Part shown: in pieces, positions 17,717-25,712 of the stretch
How positions within the stretch are numbered: position 1 is the first letter of the stretch
Layout: the number at the start of each line of letters is the position of its first letter
DNA from: Rhodopseudomonas palustris
GTDB lineage: Bacteria > Pseudomonadota > Alphaproteobacteria > Rhizobiales > Xanthobacteraceae
Assembly: GCF_007005445.1 (NCBI RefSeq)
Contig: NZ_CP041387.1
Coordinates: forward strand, 3,559,001 to 3,623,000
Direction: 5' to 3'
DNA length: 64,000 bases
Program-made: the position numbers and the translations under genes
The notes under the pieces: generated by a model
The model's input: the letters and a program-made list of their open reading frames with translations, nothing else
Database searches by the model: none
What the model was told of the DNA's origin: nothing

Positions 17717-19381
17717 CTATGGATGACGCGGCTTGCGGACCGGCCGGACCGGCGCGGTGATCTGCCCGGTCCGGGCCCGCTCGTTGACGTCGACAACGGT
17801 TTCGAGCGGCGCTGTCAGCTCATAGACGTAGCTGACATCGGTGAAATAGCGCTTGGAAGTGCCGCCGAGCGCTTCGGGCGCGACACGGTCGAGCAGGATG
17901 ATACCGAACTCGCTGTCGGGGCGGCGGGTGGCCGCGCTGGTGTTGAACTCTTCCCACCGGAAATAGAACGTCGCGTCCTTGCCTTCGCCGGTCACCGACC
18001 AGCTTGCCACTACGCTCGGATGCTTGCCGACCACGGCCAGCCCCTCGTCGGAATGCGACGCCAGCTCGAAGAACAGTAGCGACAAGCTCTGTGCCGCCCG
18101 GGCGCTGACCGCAATGTCCGGTCCATCGACTTCGATCCGGTCGGCATGCGGGATCGCCCGCCCCTCGAACAGGCCTTTCAGCATCACGCCCTGCCATTGG
18201 CTGTCGCTGAGCAGCGAAACCACGTTGGACATCGCGTGAATCCGCCCGATCAGCAATTCGCGGGCGACGTCGAGATCCGAGCCGTGGCGCAGCGTCCGGG
18301 TGACGATCGACTGAATAACCGCCAGGATGTTCTTCACCCGGTGGTTGAGTTCGTCGATCACTGCGGTAAGGCGGCGCTCGAAGCCGATCCGCATCTGAAT
18401 CTCGCGCCGTAGCCGGATATTGCTGTAGCTGACATAGCCGAACAGCCCGCAGACGATCAGCGTCAGCGCCAGGCCGGCCAGCCCGATGATCAGCGCCATC
18501 TTCTGGGCACGGTCGTAAGGATCGATCTTCGGGTAATAAGCCAGCGACCAGTCGCGGTTGCCGAACGTCACGGTACGCATGATGAACGGGTGGAAGCCCT
18601 CGGGATGGGCTCGTGAACTGATCTGCCCGCTCTCGTCGGCGACCAGCTCGTAACCTGCGCGGCTCGGATCCTTCAGCACCACCGAGAACAACGACAGATC
18701 ATCATTGGTCAGCATCAAGGTGGCGAGGTTGTACGAGAAGGTCACGAAGCCGACGATATCGGAGCTGTCAGTATTCATCACAGGCGCCGCCAGCACCACG
18801 CCGATCGGGCCGTTGCCGGTCAGCGGCAACGGGTCGGACACGTGCGGCTGGCCTTCGGCCAACGCTTGGGCGAAGGTTCGGCCCAGAATCGGATCGTGAT
18901 CCAGCATCCGTCCGGTGAGCGCCATCGTCTCCGCATTCCGCGGCTCGACATCCATCACGACGTCCAGCACCGGATCGCGGGTCAGATCCAGGGGCTGGCC
19001 GTCATAATCGCGGACGGTCGGCTCGGGAAAGCCGGCCCTTGTCAACTCGGCCTCTGCCGCGGGCACTTCCTCGGGCTTCAACCGGGCAACCCAGGTGGCG
19101 AGTACGAAATCGGTCTTGAAGGTATAGATCGACGATCGCAGCGGCTGCAGCATGTCGGCCTTGATTACCGACGGCTTGCGGAACAGGCCGGACGCCACAC
19201 GGCCGAGCAGCTCGCGCTCGGTCAACCGATCCTGAACCTGACTGGCATGGACGTCGATGGCACGTCCGAGCGCGATCCGCTGAATGGCCGCTTCCTGCTC
19301 GTAAACGCGAGATGCGGAAAAGCCGGACAGCACCACCCCGACAATGGCGATCAAGCCGATGATGAAGCCTAGCCGAACCAC
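17717..19381 (-). CDS. CHASE-domain HWE-family sensor histidine kinase with atypical ATP site
   Basis: A 554-residue membrane sensor: helix at about 6-20, periplasmic CHASE domain (about 30-285), second helix at 294-316, then an HWE-type kinase core with the phospho-acceptor motif ELNHRVKNILAV (His347). Kinases of this family in this position usually phosphorylate PhyR. The normal N-box HELATNAxKYG is replaced by FELASHSDEGLAV (439-451), which lacks the ATP/Mg-coordinating Asn and the conserved Lys, so ATP binding may be impaired. The start is GTG with GAGTAAGAG upstream. It may act as a modified kinase, phosphatase or partner subunit (inference). Confidence 0.88.
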   Translation of the reverse strand: MVRLGFIIGLIAIVGVVLSGFSASRVYEQEAAIQRIALGRAIDVHASQVQDRLTERELLGRVASGLFRKPSVIKADMLQPLRSSIYTFKTDFVLATWVARLKPEEVPAAEAELTRAGFPEPTVRDYDGQPLDLTRDPVLDVVMDVEPRNAETMALTGRMLDHDPILGRTFAQALAEGQPHVSDPLPLTGNGPIGVVLAAPVMNTDSSDIVGFVTFSYNLATLMLTNDDLSLFSVVLKDPSRAGYELVADESGQISSRAHPEGFHPFIMRTVTFGNRDWSLAYYPKIDPYDRAQKMALIIGLAGLALTLIVCGLFGYVSYSNIRLRREIQMRIGFERRLTAVIDELNHRVKNILAVIQSIVTRTLRHGSDLDVARELLIGRIHAMSNVVSLLSDSQWQGVMLKGLFEGRAIPHADRIEVDGPDIAVSARAAQSLSLLFFELASHSDEGLAVVGKHPSVVASWSVTGEGKDATFYFRWEEFNTSAATRRPDSEFGIILLDRVAPEALGGTSKRYFTDVSYVYELTAPLETVVDVNERARTGQITAPVRPVRKPRHP

Positions 19382-19526
19382 GCTCTTACTCGTTGTCCGA
19401 GGCGGAGCGTCCGCCTCACCTATCCACCATATCTATGCCGGCCCACCATGAAGAAGCGTCGACCTCAGCGCAACTCAACGATCCATGAAGAAGCGGACGG
19501 GCGGGCTCGAAATCCAAGAGCGGTTC

Positions 19527-19552
19527 AACCGCAATCCGTCGGATTTCGTTCC
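19527..19552 (-). promoter_or_regulatory. EcfG-type promoter of the HWE kinase gene
   Basis: On the minus strand, GGAAC (19552-19548), 17-base spacer and GGTT (19530-19527), one mismatch from consensus. It is 146 bases before the GTG start, so a long leader is implied. Confidence 0.5.
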
Positions 19553-19634
19553 GGCTCGAGGGATCACGAATTTGGTACAGCATCGCACCCCAACTCACCT
19601 GGGACTTTACCCAAGTGCGGGATCCGGTAACGGT

Positions 19635-20264
19635 TCAGCCCGGCGCGCGCGGCGTCAGGCCGCCTTTCTCCTCAATGAACTCGATGATGCGCTCCAGACC
19701 GACCTTGTTCTTCAGGTTTGTCATGACGAACGGCCGGGCTCCTCGCATCCGTTTGGCGTCGGTGTCCATCTTTTCCAGCGAGGCGCCGACATGGGGCGCC
19801 AGATCTATCTTGTTGATCACCAGGAGGTCGGAGCGGGTGATACCAGGCCCACCTTTGGACGGGATCTTGTCGCCCGCAGCGACGTCGATCACATAGATGG
19901 TGAGGTCGGCGAGTTCCGGAGAGAAAGTCGCCGCAAGGTTGTCACCTCCGGACTCGATCAACACCAGGTCGAGACCGGGGAATTTGCCGCGCATCTCGGC
20001 CACGGCGGCCAGATTCATCGACGCGTCCTCGCGGATCGCGGTATGCGGACAGCCGCCGGTTTCCACGCCGGCGATCCGATCCGGCGTCAGGGAGCCGGAG
20101 CGCACCAGGAACTCGGCGTCCCACTTGGTATAGATGTCATTGGTGATGGCAGCGATATCGTAGCGCTGGCGCATGGACTTGCAGAGCAAGTCCATCAGCG
20201 CGGTCTTGCCCGAACCGACCGGACCGCCGATACCGACGCGAAGAGGACCGTGATCACCCGACAT
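19635..20264 (-). CDS. ureG: Urease accessory GTPase UreG
   Basis: A 209-residue SIMIBI-class GTPase that delivers nickel during urease maturation. The P-loop [15 protein letters not shown] lies near residues 11-25, the metal-binding CPH motif in [19 protein letters not shown] near 70, and the guanine-specificity motif NKID near 150. I chose the ATG giving [14 protein letters not shown], since 13 upstream residues are not family-like. No urease structural or other accessory gene is in the window, so this is an orphan copy or part of a split cluster. Confidence 0.95.
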   Translation of the reverse strand: MSGDHGPLRVGIGGPVGSGKTALMDLLCKSMRQRYDIAAITNDIYTKWDAEFLVRSGSLTPDRIAGVETGGCPHTAIREDASMNLAAVAEMRGKFPGLDLVLIESGGDNLAATFSPELADLTIYVIDVAAGDKIPSKGGPGITRSDLLVINKIDLAPHVGASLEKMDTDAKRMRGARPFVMTNLKNKVGLERIIEFIEEKGGLTPRAPG

Positions 20265-20669
20265 AATGGATTCCGCTTGAGCCTGGCACGAGGCGGCGAA
20301 CACGATTGAGCCCGATCAGGCAGCGCCGCAAGCCGGCAAATAAGAACGATACGCCATCGGATTGCAAGCCGTACACGGCCGCGGTGAGCGGATGCGACCT
20401 TCGTCGCGAACTGATCCTTGGCGCGGCGTCCGGCATTCGTGCCGGTGGAGCTTGTCGCTCGCTTCGCCCTGAACCCGGCAAGTTTCTCGATACTGAGCGA
20501 GTCGAAGCGATCTAGGCGGTGGCTCCACCTCCTGCGTTCGACGCCGCGCTACCGGGTACCGCCAGCTCGTGCAACCCGCGGGCGATTTATCCACCACTCC
20601 GGCTCACACCGCGCATTTCGATTGACGTAACTAATCAAACACTTCCAATGACGCCGAACAGGACGAGCA
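20265..20669. other. Gene-free stretch upstream of ureG
   Basis: These 405 bases carry several short open frames in all directions, none with a ribosome-binding site or recognisable similarity. The right part is AT-richer, with TTGACG at 20622-20627 that could be a -35 element for the gene at 20670. The promoter of ureG must lie at the left end, but I cannot pinpoint it. Confidence 0.4.
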
Positions 20670-21020
20670 ATGCCGCAACAGCCGACCTCCGAATCCGCTG
20701 ACCACAGCGGTAACAGCAGCCAGGACGAGCGCCTGCGGGAGACGGCCGCCAAGACGGTCCACACGCCCGAGGCGGTGTCAAAGGAGCCGGGATCGCGGCT
20801 TCCTGGCGAGGCGGCTCAGGTATCTGCGGCTGAGTTTCCAGCAGAACAGGCACTCCATGCCGAACTCAGCGCATCCAGCGAACGCGAAGAAATCGCGAAA
20901 CGCATTGCAGCCTTCCGAAATTTGCAGATCAGCTTGAAGCGGGACCGCGAGGACTATTACGAGCGAACCTTGGCCCGCGCTCGTGCTGCACTCGCGTCAA
21001 ACGCGAAATCACCGCACTGA
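20670..21020 (+). CDS. Hypothetical protein, disordered N-terminus and helical C-terminus
   Basis: A 116-residue protein that I do not recognise. Residues 1-65 are rich in Ser, Glu, Pro and Ala and look disordered. Residues 70-110 (EREEIAKRIAAFRNLQISLK and onward) are a strongly predicted charged helix. There are no cysteines or membrane segments. The Shine-Dalgarno is poor (ACGAGC). It sits alone in a region of lower GC content between ureG and the histone-like gene. It may be a lineage-specific gene or not real. Confidence 0.5.
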   Translation: MPQQPTSESADHSGNSSQDERLRETAAKTVHTPEAVSKEPGSRLPGEAAQVSAAEFPAEQALHAELSASSEREEIAKRIAAFRNLQISLKRDREDYYERTLARARAALASNAKSPH

Positions 21021-21485
21021 GCAATCCGCATCCCGCGGAGGCGATCGGGCTGATTACCTCGTCGGAAGCGCATCGTTACGTCTTTGGTTGGACGCGCTCT
21101 CGCATCCGCTCAGACACTACGCACCCCTTGCAAAGCGTCCGCTCGCGACAAATCGTCTCCCTATCGGCTGCTGACTCCGCGAAATACACGCCGAAACGAC
21201 CACCGTCTGCACTATTCGGCGGCACGATTCCACTTTGCGGGAAAACGCGGCAATCGCCCGACGGATGCCGCCAGACCGCACAACAGGCGCATCGCCCGTC
21301 CTTCAGTATCGACCAAACGAGGATTGTCACTACGCGGCGAGTACCTATTTTCGCCTGAATCGAAACTACACGTGCTTAAACGAATGCTAACCGAAGCCGC
21401 CCCGATCATTTCGAACAATCGAAATTCAGAATTGTCGGCACGGAACGGGTGTAGTAGAAGGGCGCTTCACTAAAGGAGCCTACGC
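21021..21485. other. Lower-GC gene-free stretch with a possible EcfG-type promoter
   Basis: No open frame here has a convincing start or codon use. Composition is noticeably less GC-rich than neighbours. At 21442-21466 there is GGAAC, a 16-base spacer and CGCT, an imperfect EcfG promoter directed at the histone-like gene, and AAGGAG at 21473-21478 is its ribosome-binding site. Confidence 0.4.
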
Positions 21486-21770
21486 GTGGCAAAGAAAGCG
21501 AAAGCAAAGACTGCGAAGACCGCAGCGAAGTCGAAGAAGGCCAAGAAGGTGGTGACCAAGGCCGCGGCGAAGACCGCTACCAAGGCCAAGGCCGCCAAGA
21601 AGGGCAAGATCACTCGCCGCGAATACACCAAGGAAGACATCAAGGAGTTGAAGGCGCATTCGAAGGCGCGCACTCCGGTGGCGGAAATCGCCCGTCTGAC
21701 CAATCGGACCGTCGGCTCGCTGCGTCAGAAGGCGCTGAAGCTCGGTATCGGCCTCGGCCACCAGCGCTGA
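21486..21770 (+). CDS. Lys/Ala-rich histone H1-like protein with C-terminal helix-turn-helix-like domain
   Basis: A 94-residue basic protein. Residues 1-40 are an AK-repeat tail (MAKKAKAKTAKTAAKSKKAK and so on) like eukaryotic H1 tails and bacterial AlgP/Hc1-type proteins. Residues 42-94 form a compact domain with REYTKEDIKELKAHSKART and VAEIARLTNRTVGSLRQKA, which looks like a small DNA-binding helix-turn-helix. The start is GTG with a strong AAGGAG eight bases upstream. A nucleoid-associated or stress chromatin role is an inference. A weak EcfG-like box lies upstream. Confidence 0.82.
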   Translation: MAKKAKAKTAKTAAKSKKAKKVVTKAAAKTATKAKAAKKGKITRREYTKEDIKELKAHSKARTPVAEIARLTNRTVGSLRQKALKLGIGLGHQR

Positions 21771-21840
21771 GCCTGAACGCGCACCTCGCGAAGCGACCAC
21801 GACTGCCGATCGCCGGCTCCAGCCGGGCTCATCGGGTTCA

Positions 21841-23952
21841 TCAGTCGCGCTTCGCGAGTGGCGCCCCAGCCTTCTTGATCCAGACTTTGTTGTCGTGAAA
21901 CGCCGCACCACCGTGCGGCGCGACCGATTCTGCGCTGGTGAGGACGTTGATTCCCCGTCCTCCGCGATGCGCGCGGTTCGGAAATACTGATTCGGCGATC
22001 ACCACGCCGCGGCGCAGCCCGTCTGAAAGTCTGGCGGTCAGCATCGTCTCCCCACGGGAATTTCCCAGCACCACGACCTCGCCGTCCTCGATCCCGATTT
22101 GGTCGGCGTCGTCCGGATGGATCAGCACGCTCGGCTCGCCCTCGCGCGCCTGCGAGGATGGGGTCTCGTTGAAGGTCGTGTTGAGGAAGCTTCGGGCCGG
22201 GCTGGTGGCGAGGCGGAACGGATGCTGCGGGTCGGCCTGTTCGGTCACCGCCCAGTGATCCGGCAGGCTCGGCATCGCCTCCCACGGTCCGAATTTCAGC
22301 TTGCGCGGGACGTTGACGTTCCCCCAATCGGCGCGGAAGTGAAACTTGCCGTCGGCATGGGCGAAGCCGTCCAGGAAGTGCGACGCGCGGAAGTCGGGCT
22401 GCAGATCCCGCCAAAGCTCGGCCTCGAGTTGCGCGATGCCGCCATGGCCGCTGCTTTTCAGCGTCGAATCGATCACTTCGCGCGGCGTCATGGCGAACGC
22501 CGGGTGGTCGACGCCGAGCCGTCGCGCGACGCCTTGCAGCACCTCGTGGTTGGAACGACATTCGCCCGGCGGCTCGACCAGCCGGCTGCCGACCGAGATA
22601 TGCTGGTGTCCGCCGCCGTAGTACAGGTCATCGTGCTCGAGAAACATTGTCGCCGGCAGCACGATGTCCGCCATCAGCGCCGTCTCGGTCATGAACTGCT
22701 CGTGCACCGCAACAAACAGGTCGTCGCGACCGAAGCCGGTGCGAACCAGCTCCTGCTCCGGCGCCACGGTCATCGGGTTGGTGTTCTGGATCAGCATCGC
22801 CTTGATCGGGGCTCCGCCACGCAAAGCCTCGGCGTCGCCGGTGAGGATGCGGCCGATCTTGGACTGATCGAGCACCCGGGTCGCCGGATCGAGCCGATCG
22901 AGCCCTTCGATCAGCGACTTGTCGAAGCCGAAGATCGCGCCGTTGTTGAAGAACGCCCCACCGCCCTCGTATTGCCAGGCGCCGGTCACCGCCGGAATAC
23001 ACAGCGCAGCGTGCATCTGCGCCGCGCCGTTGCGGCTACGGGTGAAGCCGTAGCCCAGCCGGAAGAAACTGCGCCTGGTTTCGCCGACGGCGTGGGCGAA
23101 GGCTTCGATCTCGGCCTCCGCCACACCGCAGATCGCCGAGGCCCAGGCCGGCGTCCGCGTCGCCAGATGCGCTTCCAGTGCGTCCGGGCAGTCGGTGTAG
23201 CGCGCCATATAGGCCCGATCGGCGAGGTCGTCCCGAAACAGCACATGCATCACGCCACAGGCAAAGGCGCCATCGGTCCCCGGGCGCAGGATGATCCGGA
23301 TATCGGCCTGCTGCATGGTCTCGTTGTCGTAGATATCGACCGCGGCGATCTTGGCACCGCGTTCTTTGCGGGCACGGGCCGCATGGGTCATCACATTGAC
23401 CTGGGTCGACACCGGATTGGTGCCCCAGATTACGATCAGATCCGACCTGGCCATCTCCCGCGGATCGACGCCGGCGACCTTGCCGACTCCGGCGGCATAG
23501 CCGGACCACGCGATGTTGGCGCAGATCGTCGAATAGAACCGCGAGTATTTCTTGACGTTGGCGAGCCTGTTGATGCCGTCGCGCATCACCAGCCCCATGG
23601 TCCCCGCATAGTAATACGGCCAAACCGACTCGGCACCGAAGGCCGCCTCGGCGGCGTCGAACCTGGCCGCGATCTCGTCCAGCGCCTCGTCCCAGGACAC
23701 CCGCGCGAATTGTCCGGAGCCCTTCGGGCCGATGCGGCGCATCGGATAGGTCAGCCTGTCGGGATGATGGATGCGTTCCGCGTAGCGGGCAACTTTGGCG
23801 CAGACGACGCCCGCCGTGTAGGTCTGCCGCTTCGAGCCACGCAGCCGTCCGATGGTCGAGCCGTCGATCACTTCGACATCCAGCGCGCAGGCCGATGGGC
23901 AATCATGCGGACAGGTCGAGTGGCGGATGTCGATCGCGACAGGCTGGCTCAT
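21841..23952 (-). CDS. Molybdopterin oxidoreductase (DMSO reductase/formate dehydrogenase superfamily)
   Basis: A 703-residue catalytic subunit. The N-terminal [4Fe-4S] motif STCPHDCPSACAL with a downstream Cys in GVVCAK marks the Mo/W-bis-MGD family, and the C-terminal part (about 590-700) is the dinucleotide-binding barrel. There is no twin-arginine signal, so it is cytoplasmic. The substrate is not predictable: formate dehydrogenase-like or other oxidoreductase is possible. No iron-sulfur or membrane partner subunit is adjacent. It lies close to aadR, which fits anaerobic use (inference). Confidence 0.88.
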   Translation of the reverse strand: MSQPVAIDIRHSTCPHDCPSACALDVEVIDGSTIGRLRGSKRQTYTAGVVCAKVARYAERIHHPDRLTYPMRRIGPKGSGQFARVSWDEALDEIAARFDAAEAAFGAESVWPYYYAGTMGLVMRDGINRLANVKKYSRFYSTICANIAWSGYAAGVGKVAGVDPREMARSDLIVIWGTNPVSTQVNVMTHAARARKERGAKIAAVDIYDNETMQQADIRIILRPGTDGAFACGVMHVLFRDDLADRAYMARYTDCPDALEAHLATRTPAWASAICGVAEAEIEAFAHAVGETRRSFFRLGYGFTRSRNGAAQMHAALCIPAVTGAWQYEGGGAFFNNGAIFGFDKSLIEGLDRLDPATRVLDQSKIGRILTGDAEALRGGAPIKAMLIQNTNPMTVAPEQELVRTGFGRDDLFVAVHEQFMTETALMADIVLPATMFLEHDDLYYGGGHQHISVGSRLVEPPGECRSNHEVLQGVARRLGVDHPAFAMTPREVIDSTLKSSGHGGIAQLEAELWRDLQPDFRASHFLDGFAHADGKFHFRADWGNVNVPRKLKFGPWEAMPSLPDHWAVTEQADPQHPFRLATSPARSFLNTTFNETPSSQAREGEPSVLIHPDDADQIGIEDGEVVVLGNSRGETMLTARLSDGLRRGVVIAESVFPNRAHRGGRGINVLTSAESVAPHGGAAFHDNKVWIKKAGAPLAKRD

Positions 23953-24103
23953 GTGCGAATCGTTAGCACGAACTCTGCCGGCTGAGAACGTGCCCCGGCC
24001 CGGCCAGCGTCCTGTCCACCAGCGTCACCTCCCCTCGCCGGCCGTCTGCAACTTTTCGGACGTGGGATCGTTATGCCTGCGCAACAGGGACGACGGGCGA
24101 GAC

Positions 24104-24430
24104 ATGCATCCAGCTCAACACATCGAATTCGACCGACTGGCGCAGGAGATTTCGGCCTGGCGCGCGGTTCCCCCCGACGCGCGCGCGCCGGCTCCGGGCT
24201 GGTGGTGGGGCCCCGCGATGGCACTGCGTCATGCCAGTCAGCCTTTGTCGCCGGAGCACTGCCGAAAATTCGGATTGCCGGTAGGCGCCTCGTTCGCGGA
24301 CGCCGGAAACAAGGTCATGGCGTTTCTCGCGGCCCAGCGATCGTTGGCGAGCCCCGGCCAATTCCCGAAACGGCGAACCAAACAGCGCGCTATTCGGGCC
24401 GCGATGCCGTTTGCCGTCGCGGCGGAGTGA
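24104..24430 (+). CDS. Hypothetical protein
   Basis: A 108-residue protein starting MHPAQHIEFDRLAQEISAWR, of unknown family. It is soluble, with a Pro/Trp-rich middle (PAPGWWWGPAMAL) and a basic C-terminus. GACGGGCGAG lies just ahead of the ATG as a weak ribosome-binding site. It is convergent with aadR, 50 bases away, and divergent from the molybdoenzyme gene. The reading frame could be extended upstream without an ATG. I see no known motif. Confidence 0.5.
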   Translation: MHPAQHIEFDRLAQEISAWRAVPPDARAPAPGWWWGPAMALRHASQPLSPEHCRKFGLPVGASFADAGNKVMAFLAAQRSLASPGQFPKRRTKQRAIRAAMPFAVAAE

Positions 24431-24480
24431 ACAGCGGGGAGTTCGATAGTAGAGGGAGAGTACTCGAGACGGATCGTCGT

Positions 24481-25200
24481 CTAGGCTGCCGCCAGCGCGT
24501 CGAAGCGCTTCGGGTCGAGCACCCGCACGCCGTCCGGCACGATGACGATCAGTTTCTCACGCTCGAGCTTGGTGAAGGTGCGGCTCACCGTCTCGATCGT
24601 CAGGCCTAGGAAGTCGGCGATGTCCTGCCGCCCCATCGGCAGGCTGACGGTTTTGGTGACGCCTTCCAGCCGCGCCAGCCGATCGCGCCAACCGACCAGG
24701 AAGGCCGCAACCTTCTCTTCGGCCGAGCGGCGCCCGAGCAGCAACATCTGATCCTGAGCGAGGCTGAGTTCGCGGGTGGCGAAGTCGTTCATGCGGAGCA
24801 GCATCTGTGGGCGATTCTCGATGAAGCGCAGGAACGGACCGCGGAAGAACTTACAGACGGTCACGCCGCCGATCGAATCCGCCGAAAACGAGTAGCGGTT
24901 GCCGGGCGCCATGCCGAGGAAGTCGCCGGGCAGCGCAAAGCCGATGATCTGACGGCGACCATCGGGCAGCAGCTTGTACAGGCGGGCGATCCCCTCGATC
25001 AGGCTGTAGACCGAATCCGCGACTTCATCCTCGGAGAACAGCGCTTCCTTCGGCCCATAGCGCACGTGCTGAGCGAGCCGTTCGAACTCCTCGTGATCGG
25101 CCGGTCCGAGTTCGCCGCAAATCGCCAACGCTCGCACCGCACAATGCGTCTCACACCGGAATCCATCGCAAGTCGTCGTCGGATAAGCGAGATGCGGCAT
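24481..25200 (-). CDS. aadR: Crp/Fnr-family regulator AadR
   Basis: A 239-residue oxygen-responsive activator. It carries an N-terminal cysteine cluster (Cys11, Cys16, Cys20, Cys28) and a central Cys116, as in FNR proteins that bind an oxygen-labile [4Fe-4S] cluster. The cyclic-nucleotide-like barrel spans about 30-150, and the helix-turn-helix MGRQDIADFLGLTIETVSR has the E-x-x-S-R pattern that reads TTGA half-sites. I recognise the sequence as AadR of R. palustris, the activator of anaerobic aromatic acid (4-hydroxybenzoate) degradation. An FNR/FixK-like box lies in the region shared with the divergent cytochrome gene. Confidence 0.93.
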   Translation of the reverse strand: MPHLAYPTTTCDGFRCETHCAVRALAICGELGPADHEEFERLAQHVRYGPKEALFSEDEVADSVYSLIEGIARLYKLLPDGRRQIIGFALPGDFLGMAPGNRYSFSADSIGGVTVCKFFRGPFLRFIENRPQMLLRMNDFATRELSLAQDQMLLLGRRSAEEKVAAFLVGWRDRLARLEGVTKTVSLPMGRQDIADFLGLTIETVSRTFTKLEREKLIVIVPDGVRVLDPKRFDALAAA

Positions 25201-25309
25201 CCATCACTCCATGCGGTCGTGACACTGAACTCTCCTGGTGCGCGTCGCCGTCGACCGACCGCCCTTCTGCGCCAAGAGGGCCAATATGTCGGCAAATCGT
25301 CAAGACGGC

Positions 25310-25323
25310 TTGACACAGATCAA
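25310..25323. promoter_or_regulatory. FNR/FixK-like box between aadR and cytochrome c
   Basis: TTGACACAGATCAA matches TTGAT-N4-ATCAA at nine of ten positions. Its centre is 78 bases before the cytochrome start and 116 before aadR, so a class II promoter (centre at -41.5) would leave a 37-base leader for the cytochrome mRNA. Confidence 0.75.
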
Positions 25324-25394
25324 GGTGATGCCACGACCATCATGCATGGTGCAAGTTGTTGTTTCGCTACCAGTTTTACCCAGCGGGCGGCTCG

Positions 25395-25712
25395 ATGCGA
25401 TGTGTTTTCGCCGGTGCGGCGATCCTGCTGATGATGGCCGGCCAGGCGACGGCCGCGCCCCCCTCGGAACGTCGAGGCCTCGAATTCGCCAAGTCGCATT
25501 GCGCCCGATGCCACGCCATCGGCCGCTCGGGCAAAAGTCGGCTCGCTCAGGCGCCGCCGTTCCGCACCCTGCACACCCGCTACCCGGTCGAAACACTGGC
25601 AGAAGCGTTTGCGGAAGGTATTTATACCGGCCACCCGCGGATGCCCGAGTTTGAACTCGACCCGGATGAGATCAACGACCTTTTGTCGTACCTGAAGACC
25701 TTGGAGCGATAG
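25395..25712 (+). CDS. Small c-type cytochrome
   Basis: A 105-residue periplasmic monoheme cytochrome c. Signal peptide about 1-21 (AAILLMMAGQATA), heme motif CARCH at 36-40, and a likely axial Met83 in GHPRMPEF. The C-terminal helix DEINDLLSYLKTLER is typical of class I cytochromes. The upstream FNR-like box suggests expression at low oxygen. Its 3' end overlaps the convergent MCE-protein gene by 41 bases. The redox partner is unknown. Confidence 0.92.
   Translation: MRCVFAGAAILLMMAGQATAAPPSERRGLEFAKSHCARCHAIGRSGKSRLAQAPPFRTLHTRYPVETLAEAFAEGIYTGHPRMPEFELDPDEINDLLSYLKTLER

Noticed and set aside
20622..20638. TTGA...TCAA motif upstream of gene 20670
   Set aside because: The half-sites are nine bases apart, not six, so it does not fit an FNR/FixK box.
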